From positions 13,082,001 through 13,146,000 of the forward strand of contig NC_046677.1 of NCBI RefSeq assembly GCF_003369915.1: DNA of 64,000 bases. Reading direction: 5' to 3'. Origin of the DNA: Drosophila miranda (lineage: Eukaryota; Arthropoda; Insecta; Diptera; Drosophilidae). Below the pieces are notes generated by a model. The model searched no databases. It worked only from the letters and a program-made list of their open reading frames with translations, and had not been told where the DNA came from. A program made the translations under genes and the position numbers. Shown one piece after another: positions 42,601 to 49,290 of this stretch. Position 1 is the stretch's first letter; every line of letters starts with the position of its first letter.

Positions 42601-42961
42601 TCAAATGGCAATGGCAATGGCAACATACAATCCCCTTCCCCACATGAAAATCCAGGAGGAAAAGGATGATGTGAATGGAACTGGGACTGAGACTGGGACC
42701 GTGGAGGGAGACGATGATGATGCGAATGTTGCAAGTGTGGCAAATGCCGGCGATGATTTAACTGCAACTGCAGCGGGAATGGCAAAGGCTAAGGGCAAAG
42801 AAAGGGGAGCTGCAACAGTGCCATCTGGAGTTGCCGTTAAGCGACTGTCAGCGACACTTGTGGGCGTGGCACGGCCCTGGCTGGATCAACGATTATTGAT
42901 GACTCGACGACGGAAGATGTGGAAGCCTGTTCTGGGGGACTCCGACTGCCTCTCGTGCTGA
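12643..42961 (+). CDS. beat-Ic: Beaten path Ic, immunoglobulin-family axon guidance protein (7 coding exons)
   Basis: Coding exons: 12643-12838, 35007-35218, 36802-36937, 37200-37333, 39944-40066, 40150-40336 and 42216-42961. All junctions are GT/AG and the phases agree, giving 577 residues. Residues 51-64 form a hydrophobic signal-peptide core. Met40 (12760) would give the most usual signal length; Met1, 23 and 25 are alternatives. Ig1 has Cys92, Trp106 and Cys160; Ig2 has Cys207 and Cys270. Family landmarks are YSVKWYKGKREFYRYTPKE, SKPAANLTW and EEDRPRIMASGRS. N-glycosylation sites include NLS138, NIS153 and NLT. The tail (330-577) holds a hydrophobic stretch at 388-404, which could be a membrane or anchor segment, then low-complexity Thr/Ala/Gln repeats. 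Beat proteins act at the neuronal surface in motor axon guidance; Beat-Ia binds Sidestep. Assignment to the Ic paralogue rather than Ia or Ib rests on recalled similarity. Upstream UTR exons were not resolved. Confidence 0.85.
12888..12945. repeat. 14-bp tandem repeat next to beat-Ic exon 1
   Basis: About three to four head-to-tail copies of GGCATGAGGCATGG (with half units), starting about 50 bp inside the first intron from the splice donor. The copies are near-identical, which suggests recent expansion and probable length polymorphism. Confidence 0.75.
13835..13860. repeat. (AGAGAC)n short tandem repeat
   Basis: Four copies of an AGAGAC-type hexamer in the first intron of beat-Ic. Confidence 0.6.
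15012..15040. repeat. (CAT)n trinucleotide repeat
   Basis: A run of CAT units, interrupted once by CAACGT, in the first intron of beat-Ic. Confidence 0.7.
17362..17417. promoter_or_regulatory. GA-rich tract upstream of the micropeptide pair
   Basis: An irregular GAGA/GACA tract ends about 20 bp before the ATG at 17440. GAGA tracts are bound by Trl (GAGA factor) in fly promoters, but similar simple repeats are common in this intron, so a promoter role is only a suggestion. Confidence 0.25.
17440..17514 (+). CDS. Putative 24-residue micropeptide (first cistron or upstream ORF)
   Basis: The ATG at 17440 lies in an ideal fly start context (ACCAAAATGG). The frame MAVAFVLGDKNPVDPTSWRK plus four residues ends at TAG 17512-17514. 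It lies 79 bases upstream of a second small ORF (17594-17713), and both would sit on one short transcript ending at AATAAA 17737. The bases AAATGGCGG also match the Pho/YY1 core (GCCAT on the other strand), so the region might be a regulatory site instead. No family is recognised. Confidence 0.35.
   Translation: MAVAFVLGDKNPVDPTSWRKVYFM
17594..17713 (+). CDS. Putative 39-residue single-pass membrane micropeptide
   Basis: The ATG at 17594 has a fair context (aaaaATGa) and the frame ends TAA 17711-17713. Residues 1-14 are polar with SEHT. Residues 15-31 (MILVAGVMVLMVISWIM) form one hydrophobic helix, followed by a short charged tail YREIRIDT. An AATAAA lies only 24 bases after the stop (17737-17742). 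Charge distribution, single helix and compact layout fit a small integral membrane protein, perhaps of mitochondria or the secretory pathway, but I recognise no family. It lies on the same strand within the first intron of beat-Ic. Fly precedents exist for such dicistronic micropeptide mRNAs (for example Sloth1/Sloth2, tal/pri). Chance cannot be excluded without conservation data. Confidence 0.45.
   Translation: MNALLLTVSTSEHTMILVAGVMVLMVISWIMYREIRIDT
17737..17742 (+). terminator. Poly(A) signal AATAAA after the micropeptide pair
   Basis: Canonical AATAAA 24 bases after the stop of the 39-residue ORF. Such hexamers are frequent in AT-rich DNA, so its support comes from position only. Confidence 0.3.
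23617..23823 (+). CDS. Possible small secreted Cys-rich peptide (weak)
   Basis: ATG 23617 opens 68 residues to TAG 23821-23823. The start MLHIVIFLTTYGLLSEQISQ resembles a signal peptide. The rest holds six cysteines (CANC, LC, QC, SCLC). No splice sites are needed, and no known spacing pattern is recognised. It lies in the first intron of beat-Ic on the same strand. Such frames arise by chance in fly DNA at this length. Confidence 0.2.
   Translation: MLHIVIFLTTYGLLSEQISQDKTLSPSLVTCANCNEPLCSSSPLDSLYGQCRAALDSCLCFALGSVPL
24763..24951 (+). CDS. Possible small secreted peptide (weak)
   Basis: ATG 24763 opens 62 residues to TAG 24949-24951. The first 26 residues (MRLFLLSIIVSHMYILYLNL...) are hydrophobic like a signal peptide or anchor. 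The remainder is polar with one Cys and no low complexity. The start context is poor. The opposite strand also carries an open frame at its left border. It lies in the first intron of beat-Ic. Confidence 0.2.
   Translation: MRLFLLSIIVSHMYILYLNLIIHSVTSEYPQLTCKLYNVNVKQSTLPNEQSIIPKDALFEWR
31310..31337. repeat. (GGTGAT)n repeat
   Basis: About four copies of GGTGAT in the first intron of beat-Ic. A related reverse-oriented CATCGT-type run follows at about 31380-31410. Confidence 0.7.
34216..34604 (-). CDS. Nested antisense gene for a small secreted Cys-containing protein, start codon reads ATT
   Basis: Two exons on the minus strand: 34515-34604 and 34216-34446, separated by a 68-bp intron (34447-34514) with GTAGGT donor and GTGCAG acceptor. 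The join keeps frame (phase 0). The product has 106 residues. It opens with a typical signal peptide (LISFAAVIILLALPSNEA), then ICHTPNKTIPS, and exon 2 holds LVTYAVWYPVPIHLGVC, KNYVVEYVCLDTGKYPRSRW and ends SPCSVQ. Four cysteines could form two disulphides. The codon just before the signal core, in a start-like context (CAACC), is ATT instead of ATG, and no in-frame ATG lies upstream before a stop. So the gene is newly inactivated, uses a non-AUG start, or has a further 5' exon. It lies in beat-Ic intron 1, about 400 bp before exon 2. Family not recognised; fast-evolving secreted (for example seminal) proteins look like this. Confidence 0.55.
35219..36801 (+). other. Second intron of beat-Ic
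   Basis: It begins GTGAGT and ends CATACAG after a long polypyrimidine tract with (CT)n. It holds one open frame described separately (35531-35794). Otherwise I see nothing. Confidence 0.7.
35531..35794 (+). CDS. Possible small nested ORF, 87 residues (weak)
   Basis: ATG 35531 is in a good context (ACAAATATGG) and opens 87 residues to TAG. The sequence is complex and charged (MEEDQEVRAKRPHFKIPWQI, then SWEKINIINFGNPSAQFPY), with no low complexity and no signal peptide. It lies on the same strand inside the second intron of beat-Ic. No family is recognised and the minus strand is also open here, so chance is a real alternative. Confidence 0.25.
   Translation: MEEDQEVRAKRPHFKIPWQICEMNSFFQVLSWEKINIINFGNPSAQFPYIQIQRIAQHFNCELIDKYSYIFYRLRHSLFHVVCATLC
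37334..39943 (+). other. Fourth intron of beat-Ic
   Basis: GTAAGT donor and CACATAG acceptor. It contains a (TGGA)n-like run near 39418-39472 and poly(T)/poly(A) stretches. No gene is supported. A GC-richer part at 38230-38460 is open in several frames on both strands but shows no gene features. Confidence 0.65.
39418..39472. repeat. Degenerate (TGGA/TGGG)n repeat
   Basis: Irregular GTGGATGG-type units in the fourth intron of beat-Ic. Confidence 0.55.
40337..42215 (+). other. Sixth intron of beat-Ic
   Basis: GTAAGT donor and TTTTTAG acceptor preceded by a (CTGT)n pyrimidine tract. I see no gene or mobile element in it. Confidence 0.65.
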
Positions 42962-45720
42962 TGCCGAATTGATGATGAAATCCATTTCCAAAAGTAGCTT
43001 AAGGTGTTTGCCCACTTGTGCTACAGTGAAGCCTCTCTCTCCTCTTCTCCCTGTCTTCCTATCCCCACCCTACCATCATTTTCATGCCCGGCAAAGTGAA
43101 AAGTTGGAGGAAATAATTAATATATATGAATATTAATTGGAATCGCCAGCTGGATGGCTGGATGCCTGGGACGCTGTAGTTCGTAGGTGTTATGCATAAG
43201 GTCAGGGCCGAAGAAGGAGCGAGAATAATTAAGTATAGCCAGAAAGGGAAGACCTTCGAGGAATCATTGAATAATAACAGGAAATATAGTCTTATACGAG
43301 TATGTATTATTGTAAGATGATGAAAAGGTATATGAAATATGCATATAACTAGAGGATAAAATCGGTAAAATAGTCTAAACATCGACCCTGGCACAACCCT
43401 ACAGTTTGAGAGAAATGCGTGTGTGAATTAGTATTTTGTTGTTGCTGAAATTCAATTCAGAAAAAAAAACACTATGGTAACAGTCCCTTCAATTATTGTT
43501 ATTATGTTACTATTCGTGAAAGGCTGTTGCCAACTTTAATATGATTTGTTTGGAAGTAATATGTAGGATTGCTTACGAATGATGACACCCTTTCATAGAT
43601 TTATATATTTTAAAAATTGCAGTGATTCAAATGTACATATTCTACTCCGTTTGAGATTCAGTGTATTGAGAATTCAGCTGCACTCTTATAAGCAAATACA
43701 GCTTGCAAAAAAGCTTTTAAAGCTTGAGTTCCAAAGGGAGACAGAGCAAAAATAGTCAAACCAACAACAACCAAACAAAATAAAAACCTTGCTAATCGAA
43801 GCAACATCAACAACATTTACAGTTCTTTTTGGTTTTGTGTGTCGATCCTAAGTCACATATTAAGCTTGCATATTCAAAAAACAACAACGCTACAGTCGAA
43901 CCTCGCTAACTTGAACTTGGCTAATGCAATTTGGTGAGAGTACATTATTTCGTCGAATGAGAAACCAGTTTATCATTAATCGAACTGTAAACGAATTACC
44001 TAGAAAATAATATTTCTTCACTTGTACATTCCTCTGAAAGGTGGTTCCATGTAGCGAAGTTTGACTGTAAAACGAAGAATAGCAATACGAAGAAGAGCGA
44101 AAACGAAACTTATACGATGTACAGCAAGTTGAATTTTGGACTGCACTTCTTAAGCTTCTTAGGCCAATTAAACAATGCTCTTGACGAATGTGTGACACTG
44201 ACTTCTGACTGGCTACATAAACCTTATGGGAAAGCAACGTACTAAGAAGGAGATTAAACTATTGTTGCGATGGGTTTATACATCAAAATTGCTCAATTTT
44301 AAATGAATGGAATGAAATTAATTTAATAGTAAAGGATCACTGCTGTTACAGACCATTTTCCAAGCGAGAAAATTAATTATCTCCCAGTCGGTCAGCAGAA
44401 TCGAAAGTAGGTGTCATACAGGCCTAGTAAGGCAAACCAAACGGTTTTTTTTTTCGTGATTATTCATTATGTAAATATATTTTTAGATCCAGACATTGAA
44501 ATAATTGATCTAAATATGACACATATGATATAATAGAAGCACTGTATAGAAAGGAACTTTTTACGGGTTTGGAAAAAAGCGAAATTAATTATGAAAACAA
44601 TTGACATTGATTTGTAGAAGACAGAAAATAGAACACAAGAATACTAAAATAAAATTAATTTTCAGCTTATTATTTGTCAATATATAAAATCAAAAAAATA
44701 TGAAGATTATTTAAAAATTTTTGGCCAACAAAAATCCAGCGGTAAATAGTTCCTTTGCCTTGAAAATAAATCAATGTTAATGTAATTGGTAAACAAAAAA
44801 AAAGAGTACCGAAAATGTTGTAAATTGAATGGAAACCCCTAACGGAAGCAAATATAAATTAAAATATAAAAAATAAAATAATAATTAATTAAAGCTTAGC
44901 CTACATTTGTACATAGTAACCGAGAGAATGGAGTACTCTTGAGAGGAACTTCAGGATATGTAAATGTTAAAATAAAAATAAAATATACATATTTATGTGG
45001 AATGCATGCGCTCAGATTTTTCTAATCAAAACGTGTTGTGAAAGTTGTCTTCCCTAATTTACATTCTCTGCTCAATAAATTGTTGGTAAATTCCATTTTT
45101 ACCCTAAGTTCTCATATGGTTTCGGTTATGTAATGGTACATAATCATAAAAGAGGAGACATAAAAGATTGTAACAAAAAATTCATTTAGTGTACATAGAA
45201 ATACGATTATTGCTGCAATAAATGTACATCTTCATTTCGATGTTTTTCAAGCGAAAGAAAAATGCAGCCAAAAATAAATGTTGTTAGCTGATAAGACCGG
45301 AAAACTAGTTCTAGATTTGTAATGGTAACCAAGTGTAAGTAAATGGTAAAGCAAATGTGTTTTCCATTGAATATACAATATTCATATCCCAATCAATAAC
45401 CGAACACGTGTAAAGCCAACATAGGTCTAGAGACGCCCTAGAGCCGTAAGTAATCGTACGAATAACAGTGATGCAAGAACGCAGAAATGAAATAAAACAG
45501 ACCCTAATCAATAAAGCAGGCATATGAAGTAATAATTTAAAAAAAGGATTATTGTAAAAAGTAATTTGAACCCAGAAATGGAATATACTAATAGTACTTA
45601 TGTATGTATGGCATTTGTTTGAACAATAAGCAGGCGAATTATATATATATATATATACATACATATATATATAAATAAACAACAATAAATATTGAATAAT
45701 GTGGTGTGGGGTGTGATTAC
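42962..45720 (+). other. Probable 3' UTR of beat-Ic and following spacer
   Basis: AT-rich sequence after the beat-Ic stop with several AATAAA or near-AATAAA signals (about 43776, 44648, 44974, 45073, 45216, 45684). Which one is used cannot be told. A (TA)n tract lies at about 45641-45672. No coding frame is convincing. Confidence 0.45.
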
Positions 45721-45729
45721 TTTACATTT

Positions 45730-46100
45730 TCACTGTTCTTTCAAAAGGTTGCAGCGCCATCAGGCGGACTAGCGGCGTACTTACCGCTGAAAAGCTCTAC
45801 TCCACCAAGTTCTCTGGAGAAAGCTTTCTATCATTTTCATGTAAGAATCATATAGAATGCCATTTTCTGGTGTCTCCTACGTCTTGTCGAATACCAATTC
45901 ATAATCTGCATTAGAGCGAGATATTTTGTGGCAATAAGATTATAATTAAAATTTATTAATTCTTTAAGGTCTATGGAGAAATTTGAAAAAATTCTTCCCG
46001 AAAGCTCCTCTCGGCTCTCTTTGACGACAGGTGCCGCCGTTACCATTTCATCTCTGTGTAGGTGCCATGTAGCACAATGAAACAATACAATTTTTGATTT
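45730..46100. other. Unassigned segment, possibly old repeat DNA
   Basis: Starts about GGTTGCAGCGCCATCAGGCG and ends near the GCC-rich ACAGGTGCCGCCGTTACC. The minus strand is open for 68 codons from an ATG at about 46046, with a charged, non-repetitive product. The base composition differs from the AT-rich DNA on both sides. It adjoins the mobile-element island and may be a remnant of an element or a displaced gene piece. No family is recognised. Confidence 0.25.
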
Positions 46101-46326
46101 TTAACTTAAAAAAAAAAAACAAATCTTTTAGAAAATTTATTTATTTATCATATAAAAAAGTATATATTTTTTGCACGTCGAATGTACAACACTTATTTAT
46201 ATCGATCGTATATCCCTCAAAAATCCCCATTTTAAATATTTTTCTTAAAAATTAAATATCTAAAAAGGGAGCGCGCAGGGTTTCAATTCCCTTTTCGCCT
46301 GTACTTCGTCTCTACCACGACAACCA

Positions 46327-46808
46327 CGCTGCCCCATGATGCAATTATACAAGGTGGTCTCGTCGGCAAGACTTAGTCCCTTAACGTATGCTAGCAATAA
46401 GTGCGAGTGAAGGGCACATAGTATAGTGAGTGTGAGTGAGACGGTATATGTTAATGTTGATTAACCCTTAACAGGCCCGTGGGTTTTAAAATTTTAAAAT
46501 AAAATGATTTTACTGATATATTAATATTTAAATGTTATGCAGCCATTAATAATTTTTCTTCAACATTTTTAGCTATATTAAAATGTTCTTTTACATAATA
46601 AATAAGGATACTTCTAATTCTGTGGTATTTTTTTTATATGCTTTTTATAATTTTGTTGTTGTCGGGACATAAGGGTTAAGAATATATCAAAAAATTCGTC
46701 CGTGAACAACCTTCATCATCAACAAGCATGCACTGACGATAAGGGACAACACGAACGAACTTCGGCTCCCGGCGAGACCACCTTGTATAATTGCATCATG
46801 CGCTGCCC
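46327..46808. mobile_element. P-element-type miniature transposon with 8-bp target duplication
   Basis: Element 46335-46800 is bounded by inverted repeats of about 31-32 bp (46335-46366 and 46769-46800) with one mismatch. The ends begin CATGATGCAATTATACAAGG and continue TGGTCTCGTCG, closely matching the canonical 31-bp P-element end (CATGATGAAATAACATAAGG and on). It is flanked on both sides by the identical octamer CGCTGCCC (46327-46334 and 46801-46808), the 8-bp target duplication size known for P elements. The inside has no transposase frame. A 215-bp piggyBac-type insertion sits inside it, so the element was only about 250 bp long before that event: a non-autonomous MITE or extreme deletion derivative. 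Confidence 0.85.
46461..46679. mobile_element. piggyBac-type miniature element inserted at TTAA inside the P-type MITE
   Basis: TTAA at 46461-46464 and TTAA at 46676-46679 bracket 211 bp of AT-rich DNA. Its ends are CCCTTAACAGGCCCG on the left and, reverse-complemented, CCCTTATGTCCCG on the right, giving short imperfect inverted repeats starting CCCTTA. TTAA target duplication and ends starting CCC are features of the piggyBac superfamily. There is no coding capacity. It is younger than the P-type element it interrupts. Confidence 0.65.
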
Positions 46809-47340
46809 TACGGTTTCGGCACGCAGACACTGACATGCTTTCAGTGCGCTTGTGTGTGAAGCTAAAAGCCGTACAGCTGCGGGCGAAACCGGTTTATGGC
46901 CGTGCCGCTAGGACATACACACATTTACACAACTACAAGCATATTTCTGGGTTGGCTCGAGGTCGTGCTGACCGAGGCATTGACGAAGCCGAGTAGCACT
47001 TCGGAGGCGAAGGTAGCGTAAAAGAGAATTGAAGTACTAGCCCCGCGCGACCGTACCATGAAGCGTCAAACGAAAATGGAAAAAGCATTTGTTCCTCATG
47101 CAACATCTTGGTATTGTATAGTCTTTGGTATTACGTACTTCAATATATATTTATGCAAATTTAATAGTGGATTAACTGCGCGTTACGTTTGCTGATATCT
47201 TGTAACCCGTCACACTGGAGGATCTGCCCGGAGCAGAAAAAAAGTTGGTGAAAAAGGCTTGTGCAAAAAACACAGTATGTATATTAATTGTTTGCAAAAT
47301 GAAAAAAGTCACGCAAGTTCAACTTAAACATAATTATTTA
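46809..47340. other. Unassigned GC-richer segment between the MITE and Tc1 remnants
   Basis: Contains CGG/CCG-rich stretches unlike the AT-rich surroundings and no open frame of note. It probably continues the repeat into which the P-type element inserted (the left side ends ...CCACGCTGCCC, the right side starts CGCTGCCCTACGG). No family is recognised. Confidence 0.3.
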
Positions 47341-47562
47341 TTAGAAAAGGCACTTGTTTTCATGTTCAGTCCTATACAATGGGTTTCTTTAGTGTATTCT
47401 TAGCAAAATAGGTAACAAAAGAAAATGAAAAAGAAACAAAAACATAAACAGTTCATGAAAACAAAACAAAAACAGCAAATATCGTGTGTCTATTAAATCT
47501 TTGCAAAATGCAAACAGTAATTTTAAAAAATGTACATCTTTAAAGGATGCAGCTCTATTTGG

Positions 47563-47990
47563 CTAATATTTTGTGTGTCCTCCATTAGCATCCAATACTC
47601 CTCTGAGACGTCGCGACATCGATGATATTAGGACATTTATGTCGTAATATTCGGGTATTTTTAGCCACTCCTCGTTTATACACAGAATCAAATTACTTTT
47701 TGAGGTGGGGCGTCGTTTGGCCACTTTTTTTCCTTAACAAGGCCCACAAATTCTCGATAGGATTAAGATTCGTGTCAATCACTTTGTTGCAATTGTAAAG
47801 TAGCCAAGTGCGGCAAATGAATGATTTGTGCTTTGGATCATTGTCCTGGTACAGCTTGTATTTAAGTTTGCTGGTGTTCTGTGGATCAACGAAGCCAAAA
47901 TTCTGCGCACTTTTTGTCAATCCATTCTTTAAAATGTCCAAATAAAATTCTTTTGTCATAATGTCATTGAAAATGCGTATTAATCCGAAT
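47563..47990 (-). pseudogene. Tc1-family transposase, C-terminal half, decayed
   Basis: The minus strand reads MTKEFYLDILKNGLTKSAQN, then YQDNDPKHKSFICRTW and NLNPIENLWALLRKK. DND-PKH and NPIENLW are hallmarks of Tc1-like DDE transposases. The Pro-rich bases usually found before NLNPIENLW are deleted, a frameshift follows near 47693, and the frame then resumes with a recognisable C-terminus (WLKIPEYYDINVLISSMSRR) to a TAG at 47565-47563. Upstream of about 47990 the similarity ends. It cannot make an active enzyme. The right end of this copy has no visible terminal inverted repeat. Confidence 0.8.
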
Positions 47991-48221
47991 GGTACTTCTT
48001 TGGTCGATTTGTAAAAAACTGAGGGATTCTATGCGTCGTAGTAATATTAAAGATATTCTATTAACACTTTCTAAATGAAGGATTTATGAATCTTACTGTT
48101 TTGTTATATTTTGATACATTAGTGTAAACGCCTTCATAAAATTATCAAACTTAAAGAAAAATATTCACTGTAGACCATTTTATGTTTGTTTGTATGTTGT
48201 ATTTATATAAAATATAAAATG

Positions 48222-48341
48222 TACAGTCAAGGAAAAAAGTCAACATACAGCACCGATTTTTCAATATTTCGGGTTTTCGCAATGAAAATTAAAAAAGTTG
48301 GTATGCCATTATTTAGGACACTTAAAGTTATTATTATTTCA
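48222..48341. repeat. Tc1-type terminal sequence, copy 1 (120 bp)
   Basis: Begins TA-CAGTCAAGGAAAAAAGTC, the TA target plus CAGT-type end of a Tc1-like transposon, and is identical base for base to 49118-49237. It leads directly into the decayed transposase segment at 48364-48510, so it is the terminus of that element. Confidence 0.75.
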
Positions 48342-48363
48342 GTTTGGAAAGTTTAGTTTCAGC

Positions 48364-48510
48364 TTAAAAGTTTGGATCCTTATTTAAGTGCGCTTTGGCG
48401 AATTCCAGGCGCAAAATCCGATTCTTTTCTGAAATCAATGGTTTCTTTCGTGGAACTCGGCTCTTGAAACCATCCTGTGCAACAAATTGGCAATTGTTTT
48501 TGGGTGCACA
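48364..48510 (-). pseudogene. Tc1-family transposase, central fragment
   Basis: The minus-strand frame reads about 49 codons including SRVPRKKPLISEKNRILRLE and FAKAHLNKDPNF before a TAA where family members continue with Trp. This is the linker between the DNA-binding half and the catalytic core of Tc1-like transposases. The fragment passes at once into the terminal sequence at 48341, so the catalytic half was deleted in this copy: an internally deleted, non-autonomous element. Confidence 0.7.
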
Positions 48511-48609
48511 ATGACTTAATAAGTGATGATTTTTCACGAAAAACCATGCATTTAATATAAAAAGTAATACATTGTAATTGTTTATTTTTCCAATTATTTT
48601 TATTTATTA

Positions 48610-48840
48610 TTATTCATTATTGTCTACTTTGAATTTTTTTTCCCTTGAGGTCTTCTGAAAATGACTATTCTTAATGTTGTGAATAGCCTTCCGAATCACT
48701 TTTTCTGCTGGCTCGTCGGGTATTTTCATCTTCACCGCCGCTGAAATAATTTTTTATTTAACACGCGTACAACACATATTATTAATTATTTAAAAACTGC
48801 ACTTACCTGATAATAATAATAATCACAGATTACTTATTTT
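48610..48840 (-). other. Gene-like spliced unit with a 39-residue ORF, between Tc1 ends
   Basis: On the minus strand a GTAAGT donor and TATTTCAG acceptor define a 66-bp intron (48741-48806). Exon 2 then holds ATG 48729 to TAA 48610 encoding 39 residues (MKIPDEPAEKVIRKAIHNIK, then a basic SHFQKTSREKKFKV stretch). AATAAA signals follow within about 30 bases. The upstream exon (to about 49100) is GC-richer and without ATG in frame, like a 5' UTR. It could be a short host gene, or the 5' end of a gene copied into the element. No family is recognised. Confidence 0.3.
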
Positions 48841-49117
48841 CACTTATGTATTAAAACTCCGTGTGACGATTGCAAATAGCAAAGAACAAAGCAAAAGAGT
48901 TCTGTCGACGCAGGCGCAAAGAAGACGAAAAGATAAAACGAAGTTCTGTGCTTCTGCGCACGGTCGGCAGAACCGAATTACGTTCGGCACGCGCGGAAAA
49001 GAAAGAAACAAAAGAAAAAACAAAGGGTTCGATTTGGCTGGCGTCAACGCCTCGATGACATTGTAGATGACATTCGTCATCGCTCAATGCTGGTACTGCA
49101 GGGAATGTAGATAAATA

Positions 49118-49237
49118 TACAGTCAAGGAAAAAAGTCAACATACAGCACCGATTTTTCAATATTTCGGGTTTTCGCAATGAAAATTAAAAAAGTTGGTAT
49201 GCCATTATTTAGGACACTTAAAGTTATTATTATTTCA
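49118..49237. repeat. Tc1-type terminal sequence, copy 2 (120 bp), direct orientation
   Basis: Identical to 48222-48341 and in the same orientation, starting TA-CAGTC. Similarity stops abruptly at 49237, so this is a solo or truncated end rather than the partner inverted repeat of copy 1. The two copies lie 896 bp apart. Confidence 0.75.
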
Positions 49238-49290
49238 ACCAACAGCCTGGAGCCAGCTCTTAAATTAAGCAGAAATTAGGGCGTTACTTA

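Noticed and set aside
43059..43394. 111-residue hydrophobic minus-strand ORF
   Set aside because: Antisense to the probable beat-Ic 3' UTR. The hydrophobic AT-rich composition is typical of chance frames.
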